From assembly GCA_009741485.1 (NCBI GenBank), contig CM019220.1, forward strand, positions 25,572,646 to 25,636,645: DNA of 64,000 bases, written 5' to 3'. The translations under genes and the position numbers were made by a program. This DNA comes from Malurus cyaneus samueli (Eukaryota; Chordata; Aves; Passeriformes; Maluridae). The notes under the pieces were generated by a model. That model saw only the letters and a program-made list of their open reading frames with translations, did not search any database and was not told where the DNA came from. Positions 51,474 through 63,740 of this stretch are shown here, piece by piece (within the stretch, counting starts at the first letter, position 1; every line of letters begins with the position of its first letter).

Positions 51474-52160
51474 ACAGCATTAGCGTAGTGATAGCACGAC
51501 TTATCCTGGAAGCTTGCAAAGGGCCAAATGTAAAGAACATCTCTGCTAGGAAATTAATATTCAAAGAGGTATTAAAGCAGACATTAGCTATATACAGCAA
51601 CACCCCCTGCGCTTATCAGCACCATTCATCACGAGGCAGGGATGAGAAGTTCCCTGCAAACAAAGCAAAGCAAGCTGGTGCTGCTTATGATCTGATTTGT
51701 TTTGACACAAGTGCGTTGTTGAACATTTGCCATTGTGCTTTTGTACGACGCGGCGTTTAGCGCTGGGCTGACGCTCCCCCCCTCCCCTCCCTCCCTGACA
51801 TTACACTGCTGCTCAAGCACGAGTGAGCACTCTGAGCAAAATGTTTAATTTGCAGCCACGTACGATTCCCTTTTTGATTATCTATCTCCCCACACAATAA
51901 AATCCAGCTGATGCAGAACTCTACAAGTGCTGCCAAGTCAAACTGCAGGCAAAGGTTCATTTAGCGGCACAGAAACACCTCTGAAATTCTCATTTATTGG
52001 ATTCTGCTGCCAATCACATTAATTCCAACACAAATGTCAAAATAAGACTAATAAAAAGTTGCCTGATTAAAGGAGCGAGAAACAAGGCTGACTTCCTATT
52101 TATAGTTTAAAACAAAAGGTTCATTTAAATTAAGTAATTCCCCTTCCTTTTCTGCACCTG
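51474..52160. promoter_or_regulatory. Possible conserved regulatory block with a tiny CpG-dense patch
   Basis: Unique, non-coding sequence with many ATTA/TAAT cores, ending about 190 bases before the CR1 insertion. At 51746-51773 six CpGs fall within 28 bases in otherwise CpG-poor DNA. They are followed immediately by a 23-base pyrimidine tract (51774-51796, a polypurine tract on the minus strand). This could be a weak CpG-type promoter or an enhancer core. No transcript evidence is available. Confidence 0.25.
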
Positions 52161-52352
52161 CAGGCAAACACAAACTCTCTAAAACAAGAGGCAAATATTT
52201 AACTGGGATAAAGTTGGCAAGAACTCAGTACCAAGGAGAACTTTTTTTCAGTTTTTAAGGAAACAAAGCTCTATCTCCCCAGGCATATGCTTGATATATC
52301 CACCTTATACACCTCTTCATCACACATCCACTACAGCAAAACTTCAAGCATT

Positions 52353-52660
52353 TAATCACAGAATAGTTTGGGTAGGAAGGGACCTTAGAGATCATCCACT
52401 TGCAATCCCCCTGCCACAGGCAGGGACACTTTTCACTAGGCCAGGTTGCTCAGATCTCCACCCAACCTGTCCTCGAACACTTCCAGAGGTGGAAAGGCCA
52501 CAACCTCCCTCAGAAAGCTGTTCCAAAGCCTCACCAATCTCACAGTAATGAATTTCTTCCTAGTGTCTGATCTAAAGCTGCCCTCCTTTGGCTTAAGGCC
52601 ATTCCCCCTTGTCCTATCACTACATTTCTTTGTGAAAAGTTCCTCTTGTGACAAGATCTC
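52353..52660 (-). mobile_element. CR1 LINE, 3' end, 5'-truncated
   Basis: This is a copy of the avian chicken-repeat-1 non-LTR retrotransposon, read on the minus strand. The 3' end is at about 52353 (minus-strand sequence ends in ATTCTGTGATT, as CR1 elements do) and the copy is truncated at about 52660. It includes the last roughly 60 codons of ORF2 (reverse transcriptase polyprotein C-terminus). The conserved SDRTRGNG motif is at about 52598-52621, RKKF follows, and then the WN..LREVV region; the stop codon is at 52436-52438. This stretch has no frameshift or internal stop, so the copy is not very old. It is too short to be active and lacks the endonuclease and reverse transcriptase domains. 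Short 5'-truncated copies are the usual CR1 form. The exact 5' boundary is uncertain by some tens of bases. Confidence 0.93.
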
Positions 52661-55185
52661 TGTCAAGATTTACTTTTGACACGTATTTGGCCAATGAAGC
52701 ACAAGCCAGAGACTTGGCCAAACTGGCAGCAACTGGACTCATTAAGCTTGGTGAAATAGGCACACACTAAAATGTGAGAGGAAGAAAATTGCAAGGGGAT
52801 GGGTCTCTTTTGCTGAAAATTTACCTATTTCAGCATGTTCCAGTCAACACTGTACTCATACCATCATTTTACCCTGTACAGGTTTTCGTTACCTTTGACA
52901 TATGTTCAGTCACTGTCTCTGTGACCTGGAAAATACAAGGAATTCTATGCTGAGCAGAGACTGCCTGCCTGTATGGCACTAAAATCTCCAACACACAGCT
53001 CATAAATGTGGCCCATCAGGCATACACAGAGTGTAAATAAGCATTAGGAGGATTTTTTTTCTTTTGATACATAAACGTATATATTTTGTTTGTGTCTTAT
53101 TACTGATGTCTTTGTTAAAGGATATTCCCTACTGAAAAAGACGTTTTTGTGCGTAGTGTAGGAAACACTACAGTTAAGAGAGCAAAATCCAGCCATGATC
53201 TTTTCCTCTTCTGTATATTTATTCTCTCTGCTAATAGTATCAAACCCATTTATAGGAATAATTTTCTTCTTGAAAAAGCAGGTTTTGCCCTAGCCCAGGG
53301 CTGCTCGGAGAAATGACCCACAGCTGCTCAGATCTCTCAGACATTCATGGCCTCGTCGCATGCACAGAAATCCCCTTTCTTAGGTATCTCCTGCTTTAGG
53401 ATCACAAGGGAAATCAGATTTGTGCTACCAGGGATGAAGACAAACTGCTCACAGAAAATACATAAACAATGCTTTTAAGCCGAGCGCAAAATTCCCATCC
53501 AAGTCACGGGTGTGCTCAAGGCAGCTCTAAAACAACCACAAATAAATAAATGCACCATAGGCCAAGAAGGGCAATTCTGATCTTCTCAAGGATGTTAACA
53601 GTGATACTGTGGCCCTAATTTGGGATCATCAAGTTGTTCACAGGCTGAGGGTTTACTTTCAGTACCAGGGTGAATTAAACCAGCTTCTGGAGACTATTCA
53701 GTGCCACCCCTGCCATAACAGATGCAGCATCCTCCATCCACAGATAAAACCCATTGCCTCTGCCCCTCTCCAGTTCAACATTAACCCCCCTGCCTTTCCT
53801 TTCACCCATGTACTGCAAGGATCAAAGCAGGCCATCATCCAGACAGCTTTGACTAAACACATCTTATCAGTGGAAAATGAAGCTTTCTCTGTCACAGCTG
53901 CACAGAAATAGCTCACAAAGTTACAAACCGTTCAACAAAGAACCCTGCACTAAACTGCCTGATTGATCCATTGCTGTCTTTGCCAATTAAGTAAAACCAG
54001 AGCTCCTCCATATTTTAATGTAATGGTTACTGTGAATCGTGGGGGCTCAGGCAATTCTTAACTTCTCTCACCTTCATATCCTATCTTAAAGTAACCACTG
54101 AAGCAGCATTTACTATATAGGGCACACAGAGCCAAAGTGCTAATCTGTCCCTGCAGACCTTATGGTGCACTTTGCTGCAAAAGCAATTCTCATTTTTTAA
54201 CTCCAGCACCCTCTAAGTGAACAAAGCATTTCCAAAATTGTCTCACGGCTTCAAAGACTTGCAGCTGGTGGCATTTCCACATCTTTCCTTCCACCCCACC
54301 CCTTTTCCTTGAGACACACATCTTGTACTCCAAAGCCCAAAAAATGCAGCATGGGCTGCAGCAAATGCTTAGGCAGTTTCTCCACTGATGTTTTCTCCCA
54401 GTCACCCTTTTGAAATAAGGATGTGGTACCAGAAAAGAGGTTGACATTATCCCCAGAGTTTTGGGTATCAGGGAGAGAAGTTCCTGCTTGCAAGGGCAAG
54501 GAGGTCTGAAAAGATCCAGTCAGCACAGGAATGTGGTGGTGGGCAAAGAAAAGAGCCAGAACCACCCGGTCTGCTCACAGGCTTTTTGACACAGAGATAA
54601 AACTTTAGCTTATATGAAGCAATTTTCTTCAGTTAAACATGCAGTTACTGCACTCAATCAAAGTAATAAATTAGTTGGATAAACACAAAACCCCCACAAG
54701 ACTGAAAAATTTCAGTGAAAAATAGTGGTGTTTTAGAAGCACATCTGTCCCCACTGCATTTGCCACTTGATTGTTAAACATTTCCCTTCCCACCAAAACA
54801 AGGCAATGCACTATTTCATTTTACATCTACATTCCCTAGCTTTTTTCTTTACTTTTGAGAAATGCAGGCAGGTCAGGCAACAAAGTCAATGTGTTTTCTT
54901 CAGCCTTCCTCCAAGGGCCATCAGCATGGATGTTCACATGCTTGTCTGTAGTCCCTGCAGTAAAGTAAAGAGTTTTGAGGAGAAAAATATATCCTGTTCT
55001 CATTTCTGGTGGTCAGGCACAGGAGTCTGGTTTCTGTGAGAACTCTGACCAGAACACAGTCGCCTAAACCCAACCCTCAAAATATCTGTGCAAAAATGTT
55101 ACTCCCAAAACCAAGAAAGTGGCATTTCCTTCTTGTCTAGTGGACAAACAAAACAAAGCTAAAATTCAAGCTGTGTATGAGCGTA

Positions 55186-55251
55186 TTCACCTTAATAAAT
55201 CACTCCATAAAATAAATCTTCACCTTAATAAATCACTCCATAAAATAAATC
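55186..55251 (+). repeat. 33-base perfect tandem duplication
   Basis: Two identical 33-base copies (55186-55218 and 55219-55251), each beginning TTCACCTTAATAAATCACTC. Perfect identity indicates a recent duplication. Each copy contains AATAAA twice in AT-rich context. Confidence 0.95.
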
Positions 55252-56680
55252 TTGTCCCATTAAGGGAAGGTAGTACTACAAGACCTTCCATGCCCAGAAA
55301 TGTGCCATTAGGACTGGATTTGTCATAGCCATGTTTCTCTCATAGCTTAGAGGAAGTCAGGAGTTATTTCCACACTAATGCTGTGACAATGCACCAGCGC
55401 AGATCATTACTGGGCAGAACATTTCCTGTTATTGTGCCTGGGAACAACCAGCAAACTCTACTGCAGACAGAGGTTTCCACTGGAATTATGCTGGCAGGAG
55501 ACTGAATCCGAATGGAGGTGATAATGCTATTTTCAAAACACTTTCAATTAAGTTGCTTATAAATACACACTGCAGTTGATTTTAAAACAGTATTTGTGAG
55601 TTAAAAAATAATTATTCCACGGACAGTCGACTACAGAAGGTCTATTGGCTACAAGAAACCTTAACAAAATTATGTTAATAAAGTGACAGCCATAATTCCT
55701 GTGCTCCTGGTAATTGCTAACATCCCATGCCTGCCTTATTGACCTGGTGCTTCCACATCCAGGTGACAGATCTGTGCCTTGGAGCCACCAACTGTTAATG
55801 GATTAACCAGTAAGTGATTCACAGTCTCTACTGGAAAATAGAGCAATCTTAGTTTTGGACTGAATAGATTAGTTTTGATAGAGCTAAAAAATTTAAACTT
55901 TTGCACAAGGTCAAGTGTGCACCACCCATGCTTTCCCTCCTGTGTGGCTGTTGCATTAATTACCAACAGCAGGAAAACCAAGGCAGGGACCTCAAGGTGT
56001 TGTGGTGCCTGTGGTGGCTCAGGAAATCCAGGCAGAGAGGGAGATGTTGGGACAGAAGTACCTGTGCACAGCAGCAGCCGTACGTCAGCAGCTTTGTGTA
56101 CAACACTGACACAAAATCAGATTGTTCTCATCACCTCTTCATTGGGTCCTTTCTCTTGGCTTAGTGATCTCGGGAGAGAGTGGGCCCTGTGTGCTATTCA
56201 GAGCATGACTGCTTTGCTCTGGCTGCCTTTCTGTGCCTCAAATAAGGCCCTCCTTTGTGAAGAACGCTTTTTCTTTTCTTTTTAAAACATTTTTAGAAGT
56301 ACTCGGTAGTAAAGGGAGCAGCACAAAGCTCTGATTTAGCCTTGTTTGCAGAAATTAAGACCTGATGCAGTCAGAGCATGCAAATCAACAGAAAAACTTG
56401 AATCATCTGCAATACCCACATTAATTTTCATGTACTGCTGGAGAAAGTAAGAGTGAGCCATCTTAGCACACCGCAAAGAGCTGCTACCAGATATACCAGA
56501 CACCTGATTTCTCTTTTCTCATGGGAAAGTTTCACATTGTCCCACTCCTGGTACAGCCACCAAGCTGTTCCAACACAAGCCTTGTTCAAGTCCTTTTGAA
56601 GCATTTATTTTCATAAAAAGTTAAAACCGGTGCATCAGATAGTCCTATCTGGTTATCTGTAAATTCTCCTCCCTGGAAAG

Positions 56681-56694
56681 CCAGCAGAGGACGC
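56681..56694 (+). promoter_or_regulatory. Possible CTCF-binding motif
   Basis: CCAGCAGAGGACGC matches the CTCF core consensus CCASYAGRKGGCRS at all positions but one (A for G at position 11). CTCF organises chromatin loops and insulators. A single motif match is weak evidence of occupancy. Confidence 0.25.
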
Positions 56695-56926
56695 TCTGAC
56701 TAGAAACAAAAGCCTCTTTCATTGTGGCCATAAAGCACAAAATAAATTAAATAAAAATCAAGGTCAGCCTTTTCCAGGCTGCTCAGCTGAGTCTACAGAT
56801 GCAAAGGAACAAATGCCCAAGAAATATTAGTCATAATGCCCCAGATGTAGGAGGAAATGGTTCCTGCCTCAACAGGAGCTTTATCTTGGCAGGATGCAAA
56901 GTACCACTGGCTCACTGCCATGGGAC

Positions 56927-57118
56927 TGCTGTCCTCTGTCCCCTTCCCAGAGCTCAGGGATTCTGCCTATCCTGTGTCCCTGCCCACAGCTCAGGGACTC
57001 ACTGTGCTGTCCTCTGTCCCCATCCCAGAGCTCAGGGATTCTGCCTATCCTGTGTCCCTGCTCACAGCTCAGGGACTCACTGTGCTGTCCTCTGTCCCCA
57101 TCCCAGAACTCAGGGAAG
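56927..57118 (+). repeat. 78-base tandem repeat, about 2.4 copies, with internal half-repeats
   Basis: Copies lie at 56927-57004 and 57005-57082, with a partial copy from 57083 to about 57118. Each 78-base unit is itself two diverged halves of about 38 and 40 bases, both containing CTCAGGGA after a TGTCCC block, so an older half-length duplication preceded the 78-base one. The unit length is a multiple of three, which keeps frames open through it; those frames are not evidence of a gene. Confidence 0.93.
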
Positions 57119-57339
57119 AAACACCCAAGGTTGGTTTGAGCCTCGGGGGTCCCTTCTCAACTGATTCCCCAAACACTGCAGTAGAGGATTTTTAACTTTC
57201 AAAGAAAAAGCTAAATAAAACAACAAAACAGGAAAAGCCCCCAAGCTTTCAGCCCTTTCCATTGCAGCCAGACACAAAGGCATGCGCATTTACACCCTCT
57301 TGGCCCTCCCCTTCTGCCCTCCTTCCACCAACGTGCTCC

Positions 57340-57680
57340 TTTTCTGCTTAATTTTTTGTTTTCACTATTTATTTAATTTAATATCTTAGAAAAGCTAGGT
57401 CATAAGCCATCTGATGACTTTGTAAATGCAAAGGGCCAATGTTGTGGAACAGACAATCTAATGACATAGTGTTTAGTGTTCCCTAAAGCGGGAGACAGAT
57501 GAAGAGAAACGGTGAACCGGCAACCTTAGCATAATTAAGACAAGCCTGAGTGCTTGCTGGAGTGCCATTACATTAATCTCACATCGGTGGCACCTGGCTA
57601 AAATTTATGAGATATGTAAAAAGGGCCTTTCCAACTGACCTTGATAAGACAGTGTTATTTATCACGTGAGGGAGAGCAGG
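57340..57680. promoter_or_regulatory. Possible conserved regulatory element with E-box, GATA and homeodomain motifs
   Basis: Holds TAATTA at 57532-57537, CACCTG at 57591-57596, TGATAAG (GATA type) at 57642-57648 and the palindromic E-box CACGTG at 57663-57668 within unique, non-coding sequence. Clustering of different developmental motif types is what makes it stand out. Conservation was not testable. Confidence 0.28.
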
Positions 57681-58792
57681 CAAGGATGCCGCCTGGGAGG
57701 GGGCGGACAAGGGACGAGCTGGGGGGAAATGAGCAGCATGGACTAAAATCTGCTTACACCCGAAATTTTAAACCAGACTACTCCTGTACAGTAGTTGCAT
57801 CTGGCAACTGTAATCAATCAATACAATTCTGTATTACCAGAACACTACAGAGGAAAACAGCAGAGCCACCCAGGCTATCAGCAAAGCCTTATGAAGTCGA
57901 AACTCAGAGAGAGCAGATTTTTCAAAGGGGAAGGTTTTTACATCCAAAAATTCACTCTTAGTCTTCAAAACTGTCCTACCGTGAAATAAAATGAAACTTG
58001 TACACGAAAGAGCAATCTCATGTTGGAAGAACATCTCTGCACTAAAATTATATAGTGTATGTAACGGCAGAAAATTAATAAAATTAGATGATGATTTAAT
58101 GCATTTTATGATGTTCTAAAAGTACAAAAAAATGAAGAGGATTAAATTTTAGGACAAATATTTACATCCTACAGGAAAAAAATCCTATAAACCCTCAAAG
58201 TATTATAATAAAACAATCCCCTGCAGTCTACAACAGCCAGTGACAGTGACTGCAGACACTGACTGTATGCAGAGCTGGACCCCAGATCTCAAACTGGCAC
58301 CTCCCTGCCAAAACAACACCTCTCTTTCCATTCCACAGAATGAACTGAACCCAGAGCTAAAAGAGGGCAGGAAAGCAAAGGATTCCTTGCACCAATTTCA
58401 GAATGGTCATTTCTTCTGAGAAAAGGAAGTGTCACTGAAAACTTCCTAAAAATCAGGAAGGAAAACCACCAAACCATATTACTCTTGCACTACTATATTA
58501 TCTCTTTTTTACCCCCAGAGAACAATAGATCTTTTGGGGGTCCGTGTATGTGATTGTAGTGAATACCCTCAGACATTTTGATTTGCTGCTTTGTGTTCTC
58601 CTGCTGAAACCCAAGAAACAAGAAAATAATTTGTCAAAGGCTCTAGTGGGACCGAAGCAAGGTATAAGTGTGTGTGGTTTTATCCTTGTGCATTCAATCA
58701 CAGGCTCGGTGACAGTTACCAGCAAAGTAATAACATATGCTAAGGCTTCTTCCATTTACACTGCACGACTGGTGCTGCCTGCCATTATAATC

Positions 58793-58809
58793 TATTATTA
58801 TTATTATTA
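58793..58809 (+). repeat. (TAT)n trinucleotide run
   Basis: Five TAT units plus TA. It is a short, common type of simple repeat. Confidence 0.9.
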
Positions 58810-60939
58810 CAGCAAGAGAGCTCTCAGATTCACCACATAGCAAGTTTTGGCTTCTTACCTGCAGGTTCCTTCCTCTCTGCAATTCGAGCATGGGCACCCT
58901 TCCCTAAATAAAGTTTCTCCAGAGGATACTGCCTGAGGACTTGGGAAAAATCCTTCCTGACTGCCCCACTGCAGAGACTTCTCCCCACCAGTTCCTCCCT
59001 CCTGGCCACCAGTTCACACCCCAGCTGCTCAAAAACCTCTCAAATACCTGTCAGCTGACAAAAACCTGTCAAATATACCAGCTCACCTTCCTCTTTGCGT
59101 GAGACACCAAAGAAAGGGGATCCAAAACATCCCTGTGCTTTTTTTGTCTGTGCCAAAATGCACAGCTTTCATTTTTAAACTGTAATCAAACGAACATGAA
59201 AGTCAATGGCTTCCCACAGACCTTGTCAAACACAAGGATGCTGCTCTGATAAAGTAAAGGCAAAGAAACTGTGACCCATACTTGTAAGAACACTAAGTAA
59301 GCAAAAAAGAAAAATGTATTTGATTTCTGATGGGTAACTACTATGCTCAGGCAAGGTTTTTTGGTTTTTTTTTTTTTTCCTGGGTAATGCCTCTTCACAG
59401 ATCAAATAAGTAAAAACAAATCAAAACCAAAAGCCCACATTATTTTAATCCTTGCAGGAGTGTTATTTCAGGGAAAGGTGTAATCCCTCAGCAGAATAGA
59501 TTTGCAGCATCCCCACAAAAGCATAAGTTCCTTCAAAAATAAGAAAGCAGGAGGATATGCCCTGAGTCTGCACTACGAGAGCCACCTTCCCTATCCCACA
59601 GCTCCAGGACCAAGCATGGGCTCCATCTTCCTGGCACAAGTTCAGATGTTTTTCATCAAATACCACTACCTGAGAGATAAAATCATACTCCCTACCAAAC
59701 TCAGCATCTCTGAGCAAATAAGACAAGGCTTGGTGTATTTCTTTTGAAACCAAACTTGCGTTGTCAGACACTTCACGCAGAGAACTGCTCCTATCTGATC
59801 TGGCTTTCAGAGTCGGTGGATTTGGTTTCAGACAGAAATTTGTGCTCAAATTTCAGGGAAAGGCCCTTAGACATGGCACTCCCTTCTTCCTGCTTCACCA
59901 GCCCCTCATAGCAAGGCTTTATGTTTCCCTCTGAAAAATGACATTTTCTGTCAGAGAAACCAGCACAGTTTCTCATCCCAGCTCTTACACACATATAATC
60001 CCAGCTCTGCTATTAAAAAGGAAAGGACAATGCTCCCATTTAAAATTAAAGAAAAAAAAAAAAACCAAAATGTACAAGGGTTTTTCTGATCCCTTCAAGT
60101 ACAAACATCATTGGGCAACACCCACCAGCAAAATTCAGGAAGGTCCATCTGTTTTCAGCTCAAAGAAAAAAGAAAATAAAAACAAACAAAAAAAAAATGA
60201 AAACCCAAACTGGGATTTGACAAAGATGGTAAGAAGGGAAATAGCACATTCTGAATAATATTTATTCTATAAATATAAAATCATAAGGTTGCCATGTTAT
60301 TTCTTATTCAGAATTTCTTAATTCCAGAGAATTTCTTAAACTAGGTTTGAAGAAAGATTATGAAGACAAAAGAAAAATCATGTAAATACCTCAGCAATTG
60401 ATTTGTCAGTAATCTTGCAAATTTCCTTATAACAAATTTATTTTGATCAAATCCTGTTCCTGCCAAATTCAGGGCCTAACATTTGTCAACTAAATATACA
60501 CGGGATTTTATTCAAACAAATATTGCTTCCTTCACGAGACAACAGGAGCCTACAAAAGGCAGTGGGTGTGCCAAATGGTGCAATAATGGCAAGGACACCA
60601 CAGCTGATGGCATGGCAGGCACGCAGCGTCCTTTCCATGCCGAGTTCATCCAATCTGTCCTTCTTCCACAGCATCATTTTCACCTGACTCTCTGCAGGGG
60701 TGCCTTCCTCCCATGCACACAGCCCTGCAGGGAACAGGAAACACCTAAACTCTCTTGCCTTCCCTGGTGCTGCTCTCGAGGCTTTCTATCGCTGCTGGAA
60801 ATATTTTGGCTGAACTTTAGTTCTTAAACTGGTGCCTGAGAGAAAGGCTCAAATGGAAACATTATCCTGCGATGAAAAAGTGTAGGAGATGAAGATACAA
60901 TGAATAGCAAACTGCAACAAAGAGGAACTATGTGCACAT

Positions 60940-61340
60940 AAAAGGGGTATCAAAGTTGCCATTCAACTTGTGTTAATCAACAGGTTCGGATAAGACTAAG
61001 TCCTTCTCACGGGATAGGCTCCACCAGACCTTCCAATTTAAATAACCTTGTTTATAACTCCTTTTCATCGCTGCACAAAGAGTCCATTTTCTCTCTTTCT
61101 TGCTCTCCCTCTCTCTTTGTTGGTGCTGTTTACTCCCAAGTCTGTCTCTAAACTCTCTGTCTAATTAGCTCTTGATAGATCTGCTGCCCTGTTTCCACAA
61201 ACATTTAATTCTGCCGTCAGTCCCATTTACATTACAGCATGTTGCATTGTCTTTTACCAACCTAATTTTGTTTGAGCGAATGTAAATCCCATTAAGCAGT
61301 CACTATATACCTATTAGACTGTGGCATATAAACTCAAAAC
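60940..61340. promoter_or_regulatory. Possible conserved regulatory element
   Basis: Unique non-coding block with TAATTA at 61162-61167 and many AATT/TTAAT cores, and a CT-rich tract at about 61090-61118. No coding frame or transposon similarity was seen. Called by texture only. Confidence 0.25.
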
Positions 61341-63279
61341 CCCTCCTCATTTACAAGAGCGAACATAAGACCCAATTCATAAAGGCTTTCTAGGACATTG
61401 CAATTTGTGCTTTCTCACAAACCACAGAAAATTCTTTAAGGCTGCAAAACTCTTTTCTTCAAGGTAATATTGTCGAACTGCCCAAAACTCGACATGTTCC
61501 AGCCACTGCATAACCAACAGTAATGCTTTTATAATTCTAATGAGTCCCCAGGAAGTGCTCACTAATTAGAGCAGTGATTTAAAGTTGTCATTATGAGTTG
61601 TTCTACATCTACACTGGATTTCACTTCATTATTTTGTTTAAGAAGAAGACTTGGGTAAAGTGCCCAACTGCAACAAAACAAACTCTGACACATCCCTCTT
61701 TTTCCTAAGCTAGCTAACGCAACATGAGGAAAGCAAGTCTGCGTGAAACTCGTGGAGGGGATCAATAAGGTTTTGAACTTTCACCTGGAGTGAACTTTCA
61801 TTCAAAATATAAACTTCATTTTGCAAAAAAACCTTAACAAGCTCAGATGGAGTCAGCTCCTTGACTGAGTTTTTCCTCAGGAAATCTTCCTAGCTCCATT
61901 AACACAAGACAACCCAGGTCTTTCCCAGAGTGCCAAGCCCGACCTGGTTATGCCTATTTCCTCTGTTACAGGCCAAAACAGCAGCAATATTTTGAAATAT
62001 GTCAGAGCCCACCACCTGTACAACCTCCTGCTGCCTCATCAGCCTAAAACAGCACTAAGTGAACGAGTGCTCTTTTCAGAATCACATGGATGCTTGGTGC
62101 TGGATACCGGCAGCAATCCGGAGTCTCAAATTACACCAATTTATACAGAAACCTTGCTCAACAAGTGCAAAGCCCAAACAGCAACACTGCTCCTGCCAGA
62201 GTAATCTGGGAGAACTGGTTCCATCAATCAACACTCTTCTCGCACTGTAGCAACCAAGTCACAACTCAGAAGCAGCAAGAGATAAAAATACTTGCATAGA
62301 TAACTAACAGGCACTAGGAAATTCAGAGCACCAGAAAACAACCTGCTCTTAAAAATTAAGCAAACTTTAGCTTAGACACTGAATGGAAATTCCATTACTC
62401 ATCCACTTGTGCTCAAGCATTGAAGGCATCAGTATTGTCATGTACTCATTTAGTTGCATGGTTCTTATCAATCGTAAGCCTTATCTTATCAAGCACAGCT
62501 CCTTTACTGAATAAAAGCTTAGGACAAGGGCTTTCACAATCTCTGTCATCTCACAGATGATCTGAAAGGATGAAACAATTACTACCATGCCAGTAAGCAC
62601 ACAGAAGTGTACCCATCTGCTAATGATTTTGCCTGTGGCTCCTGTGCAATCAGAAAGAAGTACCATATGTAATTAGAGTAAATGGAATATATAATATTCA
62701 ATGTAGTTAAAATTTTTAATTTCAACACTCTAAATAACCAAACAAGCTCAAAAAGATGTTTTTTCACCCACATCAACATTTATTTCACCCATTGCCTAAT
62801 TTTGAACTGAGAACACCAAAGGCAGATAATAGCTCCAGGTGTAAGGTACAAACCTGCCTTTCTACAGCACGGTGCTAATTCCTTTGCCACATATGCTTTA
62901 ATTTTAGGTAATGGCCTGACTTGAATGACTCCACATTCAATGGATCTAGCTGATCAGTACTCTCCCACTGCCTGAGTGGAATACTGTGTATTTATACTGC
63001 AGGAAACAGGCAGAAGTGAAAAGGAAAGAACAACTGGGAGGGAAGATAATTCCACCTGCAAGATTCCCAGGCGATTCAAACACATGCCACCCTCCACAAA
63101 ATAGCTCCCCAGCCCCCATGGTCACCTGCTCAGCCTGGGAACAACCAATCACTTCTTAATTTCTACCTGGGGTTGACAACTCTCCTCTCTGTACTGTGAC
63201 CACAGCGGATTGTCACCCTCTGCTGCACAAAGGTCCTCATCTGCTAAATGAAATACCAGGACTCTGGAGCACATCAATG

Positions 63280-63740
63280 TCACTCCCAATGCTAATCGAT
63301 CGTTAATGTCCAAACAGGCTGGTGATTGGCATTAATTTGTTAATTACAGATTACCAAATCCCTTGGGATACTAAATCAGTGTGATGTACTTCCCTCTGTA
63401 GCCACAGCACAAACTCTTTCAAAGGTTACCTGACTCTGACACAGCCTTCAAAAATGTTATTCTTCAGAGACAGTTGGTCAGTCAAGTAATACACACAACA
63501 TAGAGGACACTGAAAATCTCACAAATCTATTCCAATGCCTCCGAAAGCAAATTTAAAAGCCACTTTTAAATGTCACCTGCAAGTGACTGCAGCGCAAATG
63601 AAATTTGACGCCGTGGCATCAAACCCAGAGCTACACATTCCACGCCGAAATACTCCAGAATCCATGAAAATGAAAGCCTGCAGCTTTCTCTAGCAGTTCT
63701 GCAGAGGCATTTAATATGCAAAACAGCTCAGAGATGAGCC
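63280..63740. promoter_or_regulatory. Possible conserved regulatory element
   Basis: Contains overlapping palindromes ATCGAT (63295-63300) and CGATCG (63297-63302), ATTAAT at 63331-63336, TTAATTA at 63340-63346 and an inverted CCAAT box at 63325-63329. Several CpGs follow at 63590-63650. The sequence is unique and non-coding. Confidence 0.27.

Larger units (their letters stand above)
52661..56926. other. Unique non-coding sequence
   Basis: No gene is recognised. Open frames up to 136 codons (55875-56285 plus) overlap in two frames and have no recognisable motif. The 33-base duplication at 55186-55251 and a CTCF-like motif at 56681-56694 are listed separately. Octamer-type ATGCAAAT lies at 56378-56385. 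Confidence 0.6.

Noticed and set aside
59463..59849. 128-codon minus-strand frame with a fairly protein-like composition
   Set aside because: No family is recognisable and there is no splice or start context; this length is expected by chance in 64 kb.
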